A stretch of 45,518 bases of DNA, from contig JACPHC010000001.1 of NCBI GenBank assembly GCA_016188775.1, positions 1-45,518 on the forward strand, written 5' to 3'. Below are positions 15,587-21,710 of the stretch, one piece after another. The notes beneath the pieces are model-generated. The model was given only the letters and a program-made list of their open reading frames with translations. It searched no databases and was not told where the DNA came from. Numbering within the stretch: position 1 is the stretch's first letter; the number at the start of each line of letters is the position of its first letter. This stretch comes from Parcubacteria group bacterium. GTDB lineage: Bacteria; Patescibacteriota; Minisyncoccia; JACPHC01. The position numbers were made by a program, and so were the translations under genes.

Positions 15587-16295
15587 AAGCTTTAATAATC
15601 GGATCAATGTTGCCATCTAAAACATCGTCAATATTATGCCAGGATTTTTTAATCCGATGATCGGTGATTCTTGATTGGGGAAAATTGTAAGTTCGGATTT
15701 TTTCAACTCTTAAGGCGCTGCCGATTTGAGATCTGCGCTCGGCAATTAATTTTTCCATTTCTTTGTTTTGTTTGGCCTCAAAAAGTTTTGATCGCAATAT
15801 TTTCATCGCCAGTTCTTTGTTTTTTAATTGCGATCTTTCCTGCTGGGCCGAGACAACGATGCCGGACGGAAGATGGTAAAGCCTGACGGCCGTTTCCACT
15901 TTATTGACGTTTTGTCCTCCCGCTCCCGATGATCGAAAAAATTCAATTTTTAAATCCTGGGGTTTTATTTCTATTTCTATTTCCGTCGGCTCCGGCAAAA
16001 TAGCGACAGTAGCGGTTGAGGTGTGAACCCGGCCGCTTTTTTCAGTTTTAGGAATTCTTTGAACCCGATGAACGCCGCTTTCAAATTTAAGCAACGCGTA
16101 AATATTATCTCCGCTGATTTCGGCGGCTCCATTTTTTAAACCGCCTAAATTAGTGTAACTGGCGTCAATAAATTGAAAGCGAAAATTTTTTCTTTCGCAA
16201 AATCTTCGATACATTCGCAGTAGATCGGCCGCGAATATAGCCGCTTCTTCTCCGCCGGTTCCGGCTCGAATTTCTAAAATAGCGTTTTCTTTCAT
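15558..16295 (-). CDS. prfA: peptide chain release factor 1 lacking domain 1
   Basis: Class I release factor, 245 aa instead of about 360. It starts at ILEIRAGTGGEEAAIFAADLLRMY, which matches E. coli RF1 only from about residue 110, so the N-terminal domain 1 is missing. The core is intact: the PxT codon-reading motif (HRVQRIPKTEKSGRVHTS), the catalytic GGQ (SSGAGGQNVNKVETAVRL) and the conserved end RITDHRIKKSWHNIDDVLDG. PxT and not SPF identifies RF1 (UAA/UAG). rpmE ends 5 bp upstream, so there is no room for domain 1 in the same frame. Domain 1 normally contacts the ribosomal stalk region and PrmC. Confidence 0.92.
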   Translation of the reverse strand: MKENAILEIRAGTGGEEAAIFAADLLRMYRRFCERKNFRFQFIDASYTNLGGLKNGAAEISGDNIYALLKFESGVHRVQRIPKTEKSGRVHTSTATVAILPEPTEIEIEIKPQDLKIEFFRSSGAGGQNVNKVETAVRLYHLPSGIVVSAQQERSQLKNKELAMKILRSKLFEAKQNKEMEKLIAERRSQIGSALRVEKIRTYNFPQSRITDHRIKKSWHNIDDVLDGNIDPIIKAFKAVSRSSE

Positions 16296-16300
16296 TAAAT

Positions 16301-16513
16301 TTAAGATTTTTTGGCTTTGGCCATTCGGCGTTTAAATTTTTCGACTCGGCCAGCCGTGTCAATCACTTTCCCTTTTCCGCTATAGAAAGGATGGCAATTG
16401 CCGCAGATTTCTATTTTGATTGAATCGAGAGTTGAGCCGACTTCGAATTTATTTCCGCAGGCGCATTCCACTTGGACTTTTTTATTATATTTTGGGTGTA
16501 TATCTTTTTTCAT
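16301..16513 (-). CDS. rpmE: 50S ribosomal protein L31
   Basis: Zinc-ribbon (C+) form of L31, 70 aa. The sequence [28 protein letters not shown]...[14 protein letters not shown] holds CxC and CxxC zinc ligands. I start at the internal ATG (16513), since the upstream 15 track residues are not L31-like and this ATG has a TAATAT-like -10 box about 9 nt before it. It forms a two-gene minus-strand unit with prfA, a pairing common in bacteria. Confidence 0.95.
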   Translation of the reverse strand: MKKDIHPKYNKKVQVECACGNKFEVGSTLDSIKIEICGNCHPFYSGKGKVIDTAGRVEKFKRRMAKAKKS

Positions 16514-16599
16514 AAAAGATATATTAGCAAATATCTTGCAATATTTCAAGATTTCCATTATATTAGAGTTAGTCTAATAAAAAAGTTTCAATAATTATG

Positions 16600-16742
16600 C
16601 CCAGTAGAGCAACTTCGAATCTTTAATTTCCAAGTTGCGCTAAATTAAAAAGAGAGGGCATAATAAATAAAGATGATTAATTATAAAAAGAAATTTATTA
16701 TTAAATTAAACAAAAGCAACTTTTCGAAGTTGTCTTACTAGG
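16600..16742 (-). repeat. inverted-repeat element family 2, copy B, in the rpsB leader
   Basis: CCCAGTAGAGCAACTTCGAA (16600-16619) pairs with TTCGAAGTTGTCTTACTAGG (16723-16742). An inner AATAATAAA/TTTATTATT-type stem also forms. It ends 1 nt before the rpsB start codon, and its outer base pairs differ from copy A while still pairing. Any transcript starting upstream would fold this whole leader. Confidence 0.75.
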
Positions 16743-16743
16743 T

Positions 16744-17439
16744 ATGGCGGAAGAAATAAAACAAAATAATGTCTTAAAAGAAGCTGTCTTGGAAATGGCA
16801 AAAGTCGGAGCTTATTTGGGCAAAAAGAAATCAAAAAGTCATCCCAAAATGAAGCCTTACGTCTTGACTGCCAGAAACGATACTTTAATGATCAATCTTG
16901 AAAAAACCTACAAGAGTTTGATTAACGCTTTGGATTTTTTGAGAGAGATTAAAAAGAAAGGAGGAGTGGTTCTTTTTGTCGGCACGAAAGTAGCCGCTAA
17001 AAAATTGGTTAAGGAAGCGGCTTTAAAAATTAATATGCCCTATGTTTGGCAGCGATGGTTGGGAGGCACCTTGACAAATTTCGAAATTATCCAGAAACGG
17101 CTTAATTATTTTGACGATTTGGAAAAAAAATCTAAAGCCGGCGAACTGGAAAAATACACAAAATGGGAACAACTGCAATTTGAAGAAGAGCTGAAAAAAT
17201 TGGAAGAGAAATTCGGCGGCTTAAAGAATATTAAGAAATTGCCGGACGCTCTTTTTATTATTGATTCCAAAGAAGAAGAGACTGCCTTGCGGGAAGCCAA
17301 AAGAATGAAGATTCCGGTGGTGGCCTTGATTAACACCGACACCGATCCGACTTTAATCGATTGGCCGATTCCGATTAACAACAATGCCGGCTCGGCAATA
17401 AATTATGTTTTGGAAAAAGTTAAGGAAATTTGGGGATAG
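16744..17439 (+). CDS. rpsB: 30S ribosomal protein S2
   Basis: Small-subunit ribosomal protein, 231 aa. Typical features are GAYLGKKKSKSHPKMKPYV, TLMINLEKTYKSLINALDFL, VGTKVAAKKLV, MPYVWQRWLGGTLTNFEII, LPDALFIIDSKEEETALREAKRMKIPVVALINTDTDP, and the WPIPINNNAG end. It is followed by tsf, the usual bacterial rpsB-tsf order. The start codon is immediately behind a family 2 hairpin element, which could serve as an autoregulatory leader or mask initiation. Confidence 0.97.
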   Translation: MAEEIKQNNVLKEAVLEMAKVGAYLGKKKSKSHPKMKPYVLTARNDTLMINLEKTYKSLINALDFLREIKKKGGVVLFVGTKVAAKKLVKEAALKINMPYVWQRWLGGTLTNFEIIQKRLNYFDDLEKKSKAGELEKYTKWEQLQFEEELKKLEEKFGGLKNIKKLPDALFIIDSKEEETALREAKRMKIPVVALINTDTDPTLIDWPIPINNNAGSAINYVLEKVKEIWG

Positions 17440-17510
17440 ACCTCTTGCCTAATAACTTTTTCTACTACAATCATGATTTCGTTACGAAAAATTATTATGC
17501 AAGAAGTCTT

Positions 17511-17966
17511 ATGAATATCGAGGCGATTAAAAAAATAAGAGAATTAACAAGCGCGTCTATTTCTGAAATTAAAAAAGCTCTCGAGGCTTCAAAGGGGGAT
17601 GAAAAAACCGCCATTGATATTTTGAAAAAAAAGGGATCAGAAATTATCGGTAAAAAAAACGCGAGAAGCGCTCGGGAAGGGATTATCGACGTCTATATTC
17701 ACGCCGACGGCAAAATCGGAGTTATGGTTGAACTTTTATGCGAGACGGATTTCGTGGCCAGAAACAGCGACTTTAAAAGCTTAGCCCATGACTTAGCCAT
17801 GCATATCGCCGCTTTCGCGCCGAAAGACATTGAAGAACTCAAAGGTCAGGAATTTCTTAAAAATTCTTCGCTGAGCGTGAAAGACGCGATTGGGGAGGCG
17901 ATCGCGAAATTCGGAGAAAATATTATTTTAAACCGTTTTTGCTATTTAAATTTAAAAAATGACTGA
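17511..17966 (+). CDS. tsf: elongation factor Ts, short form
   Basis: Guanine nucleotide exchange factor for EF-Tu, 151 aa from ATG 17511. The track ORF begins at a TTG inside rpsB, and its first 27 residues are not EF-Ts-like. The N-terminal UBA-like domain (IKKIRELTSASISEIKKALEASKGDEKTAIDILKKKG) and the exchange motif LLCETDFVARN are present. Compared with E. coli EF-Ts (about 283 aa) the second half of the core and the coiled coil are absent, as in the Thermus-like short form. It overlaps the next ORF by 8 bp. Confidence 0.93.
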   Translation: MNIEAIKKIRELTSASISEIKKALEASKGDEKTAIDILKKKGSEIIGKKNARSAREGIIDVYIHADGKIGVMVELLCETDFVARNSDFKSLAHDLAMHIAAFAPKDIEELKGQEFLKNSSLSVKDAIGEAIAKFGENIILNRFCYLNLKND

Positions 17967-18432
17967 CACTTTACTTATAGGTTTCGCCACCTTTTCTTTT
18001 TTGGGAATGATTTTGATTTTTTTTCGAAAGACGCGGGAAATTTCTCATTTGAGCGAAAATCAAATTCAGGAAATATTACAAGCTCTTGGAAGCGAGCGCG
18101 GATTTTTTAAAAGAAGAGCCGTTAATGTTTTTCTGATGATTTTGCACTCAAGCGAGAAATTATTGAGAAAATTTAAAATTTTGGCTTTGCGTTTCGATAA
18201 TTTTTTTTCCCGCCAGATTTTAAAATTGAAAAGCAAATCAACGGAATTGAGACACCCCAGTTCTTATTTTAAGGATATTCATCTTTGGAAAAAGGACGAA
18301 TATCAAAAAAATAATGAAACAATGCCAAAAAAAAATAGGGAGGGAATTTCTTTAAAAGATATTATAGATATAGAACCGATAAATCCGGCGGCGAAAAAGT
18401 ATCTGGAGGAATTTGAAAAAAGAAAAAAATAA
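17959..18432 (+). CDS. unknown single-membrane-span protein
   Basis: Not recognised. 157 aa with one N-terminal membrane segment (TLLIGFATFSFLGMILIFF) then a basic, helical cytoplasmic region (RGFFKRRAVNVFLMILHSSEKLLRKFKILALRFDNFF) and a C-terminus with DIIDIEPINPAAKKYLEEFEKRKK. Its start overlaps tsf by 8 bp, so it is co-translated with rpsB-tsf. The tRNA array follows directly. Nothing in the sequence indicates an enzyme; a membrane-anchored accessory role is possible. Confidence 0.65.
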   Translation: MTDTLLIGFATFSFLGMILIFFRKTREISHLSENQIQEILQALGSERGFFKRRAVNVFLMILHSSEKLLRKFKILALRFDNFFSRQILKLKSKSTELRHPSSYFKDIHLWKKDEYQKNNETMPKKNREGISLKDIIDIEPINPAAKKYLEEFEKRKK

Positions 18433-18488
18433 ATGATAAGCTTGCTATCTTAGTTGAGCGGGGCAACTGTTTTTCCAATCCCATCAGA

Positions 18489-18667
18489 GCCGACCTAGCT
18501 CAATGGCAGAGCAACGGTTTTGCCCGCCCCGTTAGAAATGCCGAGGTAGCTCAGCTGGTAGAGCAACTGTTTTGTAAACAGTAGGTCGTGGGTTCGAATC
18601 CCTCCCTCGGCTCATCGGCATTTCTAACTGGGTAAATAGGTTCCGAGTTCGAGTCTCGGGTTCGGCT
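18489..18667 (+). pseudogene. split tRNA halves (level 2) enclosing tRNA-Thr
   Basis: 5' half: acceptor GCCGACC (18489-18495), D-arm GCTC-AATGGCA-GAGC, anticodon-stem 5' side. 3' half: intact T-arm CCGAG-TTCGAGT-CTCGG (18643-18659) and acceptor GTTCGGC (18660-18666), pairing 6 of 7 positions with the 5' half. Between them sits an inverted repeat (GTTAGAAATGCCGA / TCGGCATTTCTAAC) that encloses an intact tRNA-Thr. The anticodon loop is not normal, so function is doubtful. Confidence 0.55.
18540..18612 (+). tRNA. tRNA-Thr(TGT)
   Basis: Cloverleaf: acceptor GCCGAGG/CCTCGGC, D-arm GCTC/GAGC, anticodon arm ACTGT-TTTGTAA-ACAGT with anticodon TGT, T-arm GTGGG-TTCGAAT-CCCTC (one T-T mismatch), discriminator T. 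CCA is not encoded. The 5' acceptor strand is also part of a 14-bp inverted repeat that flanks the gene, giving a competing fold. Confidence 0.9.
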
Positions 18668-18694
18668 CTGACGGGATAAATAGGTCCTCGGTTT

Positions 18695-18724
18695 GACCCT
18701 TCGGGTCATCACCCGCAGGGTGAC
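18695..18724. repeat. palindromic repeat family 5, copy A, in a tRNA T-loop relic
   Basis: GACCCTTCGGGTC + AT + CACCCGCAGGGTG + AC, inserted exactly between TTT and AAAT of a T-loop-like sequence whose stem is CTCGG/CCGAG. Confidence 0.85.
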
Positions 18725-18759
18725 AAATCCGAGAGGCGGCTTTGATAAAAAATATCTAT

Positions 18760-18843
18760 CCGGCGGTGACAGAGTGGCCAAATGTACCTGACTGTAAATC
18801 AGGCGGGTTAATCCCTACGTAGGTTCGAATCCTACCCGCCGGA
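18760..18843 (+). tRNA. tRNA-Tyr(GTA) with C1:G72
   Basis: Acceptor CCGGCGG/CCGCCGG, anticodon arm CCTGA-CTGTAAA-TCAGG (anticodon GTA), a type II variable arm of 15 nt with a GGG/CCC stem, T-arm GTAGG-TTCGAAT-CCTAC, discriminator A. The first pair is C1:G72, the archaeal/eukaryotic tyrosine identity pair, whereas bacterial tRNA-Tyr usually has G1:C72. The long variable arm is bacterial-like. The gene lies 704 bp upstream of an archaeal-type TyrRS. Confidence 0.92.
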
Positions 18844-18866
18844 CAATAAAATTTATCCATAATGTT

Positions 18867-19532
18867 ATGTTTAATATGACGAATTTTAAAAAATATCTCG
18901 CCGAATTAGTCGGAACTTTTACTCTTGTTTTAATTGGCGCCGGAACAGTTATCGCTAATTTCGCCAGCAGGGGCAAAGTCGGTCTTTTGGGCATTGCTTT
19001 GGCTTTTGGTTTTGTCGTTATGGTTATGGTTTATGTTTTTGGGCGGATTTCCGGAGCTCATTTGAATCCGGCTGTCACTATCGCTCTTTTTTTGAAAAAG
19101 AAAATAAATTTTCAAGACTCCGTTTTGTACGTTATTTTTCAGAATCTAGGCGCGGTTTTAGCCGGACTTGTTTTGCTTTTTAGTTTTGGTTCTTCTGATT
19201 TAGTCGCTCAAGGAGTGACGGTTCTGGGCGAGAATATTTCGCTTTTTCAAGGCGTCGCGATTGAATCATTTTTAACTTTTTTTCTAATGATGGCCATTTT
19301 GTCGTTTGTTGATCAGGAATCGGAAATAATTATCGGAGCGGCTGTGATTGGCGTGACCATTTCAATGGATATTCTTTTTGGCGGTGTTTTAACCGGAGCT
19401 TCCATGAATCCGGCCCGGACTTTTGGTCCGGCGCTTGTGGCCGGAGTATGGAATAATCATTGGATTTATTGGGTTGGTCCGATTCTAGGCGCGGCAGTCG
19501 CCGTCTGTATTTCAAAAATTTGGAAGAAATGA
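18867..19532 (+). CDS. aqpZ: aquaporin (MIP family)
   Basis: Six-transmembrane water/solute channel, 221 aa. Both pore signatures are present: SGAHLNPAVTIALF (first NPA, near residue 68) and TGASMNPARTFGPALV (second NPA with the selectivity Arg). The N-terminal YLAELVGTFTLVLIGAGTV is typical of the family. Arg after the second NPA and the small size favour an AqpZ-like water channel over a glycerol facilitator, but this is not certain. It sits between tRNA-Tyr and tyrS and ends with TGA. ATG 18876 is an alternative start. Confidence 0.93.
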   Translation: MFNMTNFKKYLAELVGTFTLVLIGAGTVIANFASRGKVGLLGIALAFGFVVMVMVYVFGRISGAHLNPAVTIALFLKKKINFQDSVLYVIFQNLGAVLAGLVLLFSFGSSDLVAQGVTVLGENISLFQGVAIESFLTFFLMMAILSFVDQESEIIIGAAVIGVTISMDILFGGVLTGASMNPARTFGPALVAGVWNNHWIYWVGPILGAAVAVCISKIWKK

Positions 19533-19547
19533 GACAATAAAATTTTA

Positions 19548-20648
19548 ATGAACATAAAAGAAAAATTAGAGCTTATCAGTCGAAATACCGAAGAAGTTTT
19601 GACAAAAGAAGATTTAGAAAATCTTCTTTTGTCAAAATCAACGCCTCGTCATTATATCGGCTTTGAAATTTCCGGAAAAATTCATTTAGGCACCGGACTG
19701 GTCGCGCTTTCTAAAGTTAAAGATTTCGCGGATGCCGGCCTAGAATGCGTTATTTTTTTGGCCGACTGGCACACCTGGATTAACGATAAATTAGGCGGCG
19801 ATTTCGCGGCGATTAAAGAAATCGCGGTAAATTATTTTAAAGAAGGAATAAAAACATCTTTCAAGATTTTAGGAGGCGACCCCAAAAAACTTCATTTCAT
19901 TTTGGGTTCGGACCTTTATCATCGCAATGATAAATATCTTGGACTTATTCTGGGGATAGCCAAACATTCGACTCTGGCAAGAATTAAACGGAGTATCACT
20001 ATTTTGGGCCGAAAAGAAGGCAGCGAAGTTGATTTTGCCAAATTGATTTATCCGGTAATGCAAGTGGCCGATATTTTCGCCTTGAAGGCGGATATCGCTC
20101 ATGCCGGCCTTGATCAACGAAAAGCTCATGTTATCGCGCGAGCCGTTGCTCCAAAAATCGGATATCTAGAACCTGTTGTTATTCATCACAGCCTTCTTAT
20201 GGGGCTTACCGCTCCCGCGAAATGGCCAATTACGGATTTGGAAAAAAAAGAATTAAAATTAGAACTTAAAATGAGCAAATCCAAACCTGATTCGGCGATT
20301 TTTATTCATGATTCAGAAGAGGAAATAAAAAGAAAAATTAAAAAATCTTTTTGTCCGGAAAAAGAAATCGCGTATAATCCGATTCTGGATATGGTTGAAA
20401 AGATTATTTTCAGATTAAATCGGCGAGATTTTGAAATTAAACGGCTCGCAAAATTTGGCGGCAATATCGTTTATAACTCGTTTTCCGATTTGCAAAATGA
20501 TTATAAAACAGGTAGACTTCATCCTGAAGATTTGAAAATCGCCGTATCGTTGAGGCTGATTCAAATTTTGAAGCCCGCGATTGATCATTTTAAAAAGACC
20601 GAACCGGCTAAAATGCTTGCCAGGCTTGAAGAATTAATGGAAAAATAA
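19548..20648 (+). CDS. tyrS: tyrosyl-tRNA synthetase, archaeal/eukaryotic type
   Basis: Charges tRNA-Tyr. 366 aa of the archaeal class Ic type: HYIGFEISGKIHLGTG (HIGH-like, with Tyr-site residues), VDFAKLIYPVMQVADIFALKADIAHAGLDQRKAHVIARAVAP as in archaeal 'YPIMQVNDI...GGMEQRKIHMLAREL', and LKMSKSKPDSAIFI as KMSKS. The C-terminal KFGGNIVYNSFSDLQ...GRLHPEDLKIAVSLRLIQIL also matches Methanocaldococcus TyrRS. Bacterial TyrRS features (KFGKT, S4 domain) are absent. It fits the local tRNA-Tyr with C1:G72. Codons 17-30 carry a perfect 19-bp inverted repeat (19597-19637). Confidence 0.95.
   Translation: MNIKEKLELISRNTEEVLTKEDLENLLLSKSTPRHYIGFEISGKIHLGTGLVALSKVKDFADAGLECVIFLADWHTWINDKLGGDFAAIKEIAVNYFKEGIKTSFKILGGDPKKLHFILGSDLYHRNDKYLGLILGIAKHSTLARIKRSITILGRKEGSEVDFAKLIYPVMQVADIFALKADIAHAGLDQRKAHVIARAVAPKIGYLEPVVIHHSLLMGLTAPAKWPITDLEKKELKLELKMSKSKPDSAIFIHDSEEEIKRKIKKSFCPEKEIAYNPILDMVEKIIFRLNRRDFEIKRLAKFGGNIVYNSFSDLQNDYKTGRLHPEDLKIAVSLRLIQILKPAIDHFKKTEPAKMLARLEELMEK
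19597..19637. repeat. perfect 19-bp inverted repeat inside tyrS
   Basis: TTTTGACAAAAGAAGATTT, loop AGA, AAATCTTCTTTTGTCAAAA. The encoded peptide (VLTKEDLENLLLSKS) fits the normal family alignment, so it does not look like an in-frame insertion; the symmetry is at nucleotide level. Confidence 0.9.
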
Positions 20649-20650
20649 AT

Positions 20651-20723
20651 GCCGTTGTAGCTCAGTTGGCAGAGCAACTCCATGGTAAGGAGTAGGTCGT
20701 CGGTTCAAATCCGACCAACGGCT
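20651..20723 (+). tRNA. tRNA-Thr(GGT)
   Basis: Acceptor GCCGTTG/CAACGGC, D-arm GCTC/GAGC, anticodon arm ACTCC-ATGGTAA-GGAGT with anticodon GGT, variable AGGTC, T-arm GTCGG-TTCAAAT-CCGAC, discriminator T. It begins 2 bp after the tyrS stop. Confidence 0.93.
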
Positions 20724-20746
20724 CCGGCAATGAATGAAAAAATGAT

Positions 20747-20803
20747 GTCGTCGGTTTGACCCTTCGGGTCATCACCCGCAGGGCGACAAATCCGCGCCTG
20801 GGC
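20747..20803 (+). pseudogene. tRNA 3'-half relic carrying palindromic repeat
   Basis: After tRNA-Thr(GGT) a sequence GTCGTCGGTTT...AAATCCGCGCC resembles a tRNA 3' half (T-arm and acceptor). Its TTT/AAAT loop is split by a family 5 palindrome at 20758-20787 (GACCCTTCGGGTC, AT, CACCCGCAGGGCG, AC), the same insertion point as at 18695. No 5' half is visible. Confidence 0.45.
20758..20787. repeat. palindromic repeat family 5, copy B
   Basis: Differs from copy A by one base (GGGCGAC for GGGTGAC) over 30 nt; flanked by TTT and AAAT as in copy A. Confidence 0.85.
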
Positions 20804-20823
20804 TCATAAATAAATTTAAATAT

Positions 20824-20920
20824 TATAATTAAGGTATGGCTTCCGCCTACGCTACAGCTTCGGCGGATGCTCATAATTGTAGCGAAATTTATTTCGCTAC
20901 GCTCACAAATTTCGACAATT
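20824..20920 (+). promoter_or_regulatory. promoter and structured leader of rpmG
   Basis: TATAAT at 20824-20829 would start transcription near 20836. The leader of about 85 nt folds: TAGCGAAA/TTTCGCTA forms a hairpin, and CATAATTGT (20871 region) can pair with ACAATTATG, which includes the rpmG start codon. An upstream TTCCGCC/GGCGGA pair also exists. This suggests occlusion of the start, or simply another repeat element. Confidence 0.45.
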
Positions 20921-21082
20921 ATGGCACAAGAAAATGTTATAAAATTAAGTTGCGTCAATTGCAAAAGAGCCAATTATTTGACTCACAAGAATAAGAAAAA
21001 AGTTGAAAGAAAATTAGAGCTCAAAAAATTTTGCCAATGGTGCAAGGCTCATACTATTCACAAGGAATCTAAAAAAAGATAA
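20921..21082 (+). CDS. rpmG: 50S ribosomal protein L33
   Basis: Small large-subunit protein, 53 aa, starting MAQENVIKLSCVNCKRANYLTHKNKKK and ending LELKKFCQWCKAHTIHKESKKR. Two CxxC pairs (CVNC and CQWC) mark the zinc-binding form. The track's longer ORF from 20867 includes an upstream leader that is not L33-like. It is followed by tRNA-Trp, the common bacterial order rpmG-trnW, but secE and nusG do not follow here. Confidence 0.95.
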   Translation: MAQENVIKLSCVNCKRANYLTHKNKKKVERKLELKKFCQWCKAHTIHKESKKR

Positions 21083-21114
21083 TTTTAAAACCTTTTTTAA
21101 AGAAACTGGGGGCT

Positions 21115-21185
21115 GGGACCATAGTTCAATGGCAGAATAGCGGTCTCCAAAACCGTTGATCGAGGTTCAAATCCTCGTGGTCCCG
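21115..21185 (+). tRNA. tRNA-Trp(CCA)
   Basis: Acceptor GGGACCA/TGGTCCC, D-arm GTTC-AATGGCA-GAAT, anticodon arm around CTCCAAA with anticodon CCA, T-arm CGAGG-TTCAAAT-CCTCG, discriminator G73, which is the bacterial tryptophan identity base. So tryptophan uses bacterial identity while tyrosine uses the archaeal type. Confidence 0.92.
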
Positions 21186-21267
21186 CTGTTTTAAAGCACC
21201 TTGACAATAAAAATAGCCAAGTTCATCTGTAACGGGCAGGATTTGATTTTAAAAAGGAGGGCTAAAA

Positions 21268-21705
21268 GTGAGCCGCAGATATAAAGGAAGGAATAAAAGA
21301 CAGCAAAAATTGCATGAAGATTGGCATCATGTTTATCCAAGATCCAGGCATATTCACAAGACAGGGGTTTTTTGTATTCTTTGCGATTTTCGTTTGCATA
21401 AGCGAATAGACGATCATCGAAGTTGGCATTGTTTGTTTGTCAATAAATATCCGGAAGAAGTCATAGAAAAACTTTGGCAAGCGACCGATGAAAACGGAAA
21501 AATAAAAAAATACCTTATTATAAATAACTCAAAAAACCAACTGAAAGCCTGGCATATACTCTTCCAAGACTTAGAAGATACGGCCTTTTTGGTTAATATA
21601 ATTAAAAGATATTGGATGTATCCGGGAGCACGTTTAGAAAAAGGTCCGGACAAACAATTTAGCAGGTTGGTTTTTGATTCCAGTCTGATTTTAAAAAGGA
21701 GGTGA
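21268..21705 (+). CDS. HNH-like small protein paired with AAA+ ATPase
   Basis: 145 aa, starting at GTG 21268 behind a strong SD (AAAGGAGGG). The N-terminus is very basic (SRRYKGRNKRQQK), followed by WHHVYPRSRHIHKTG, FCILCDF, and HRSWHCLFVNKYPEEVIEKLW. The HH...PRSR / WH-LF-N-P-E pattern resembles small HNH-type proteins seen in CPR genomes, but the nuclease core (Asn, second His, zinc Cys pairs) is not convincingly complete. TTGACA at 21201 may be its -35 box. The stop overlaps the SD of the AAA+ gene, so the two form an operon. Function unknown; a DNA- or RNA-binding nuclease is possible. Confidence 0.6.
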   Translation: MSRRYKGRNKRQQKLHEDWHHVYPRSRHIHKTGVFCILCDFRLHKRIDDHRSWHCLFVNKYPEEVIEKLWQATDENGKIKKYLIINNSKNQLKAWHILFQDLEDTAFLVNIIKRYWMYPGARLEKGPDKQFSRLVFDSSLILKRR

Positions 21706-21710
21706 TAAGA

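Larger units (their letters stand above)
18450..18741 (+). pseudogene. outer broken tRNA halves (level 1) around the nested array
   Basis: Left half: a D-arm GTTG-AGCGGGG-CAAC at 18453-18467 then ACTGTTTTT-like anticodon-arm sequence. Right half: T-stem CTCGG (18687-18691) and CCGAG (18729-18733) whose 7-nt loop TTT/AAAT is split by a 30-nt palindrome (18695-18724), then acceptor-like AGGCGGC. The acceptor 5' strand is not recognisable, so this is a tRNA relic, not a gene. Confidence 0.45.

Noticed and set aside
18551-18781. Minus-strand ORF ending FEPTTYCLQNSCSTS
   Set aside because: It is antisense to tRNA-Thr and the palindromic repeat; such ORFs are a well-known false positive opposite tRNA genes.
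18450-20803. CRISPR array or integron cassette array
   Set aside because: The repeats are tRNA-derived or palindromic with irregular spacing; no cas genes, integrase or attC structure.
20662-20973. Minus-strand ORF containing GFVALRVMTRRVKP and FEPTTYSLPWSCSAN
   Set aside because: Same artefact, opposite tRNA-Thr(GGT) and the family 5 palindrome.
20836-20994. Leaderless-looking ORF starting ATGGCTTCCGCC upstream of rpmG
   Set aside because: Although a TATAAT precedes it, it overlaps rpmG in another frame, and its N-terminus is just translated repeat sequence.
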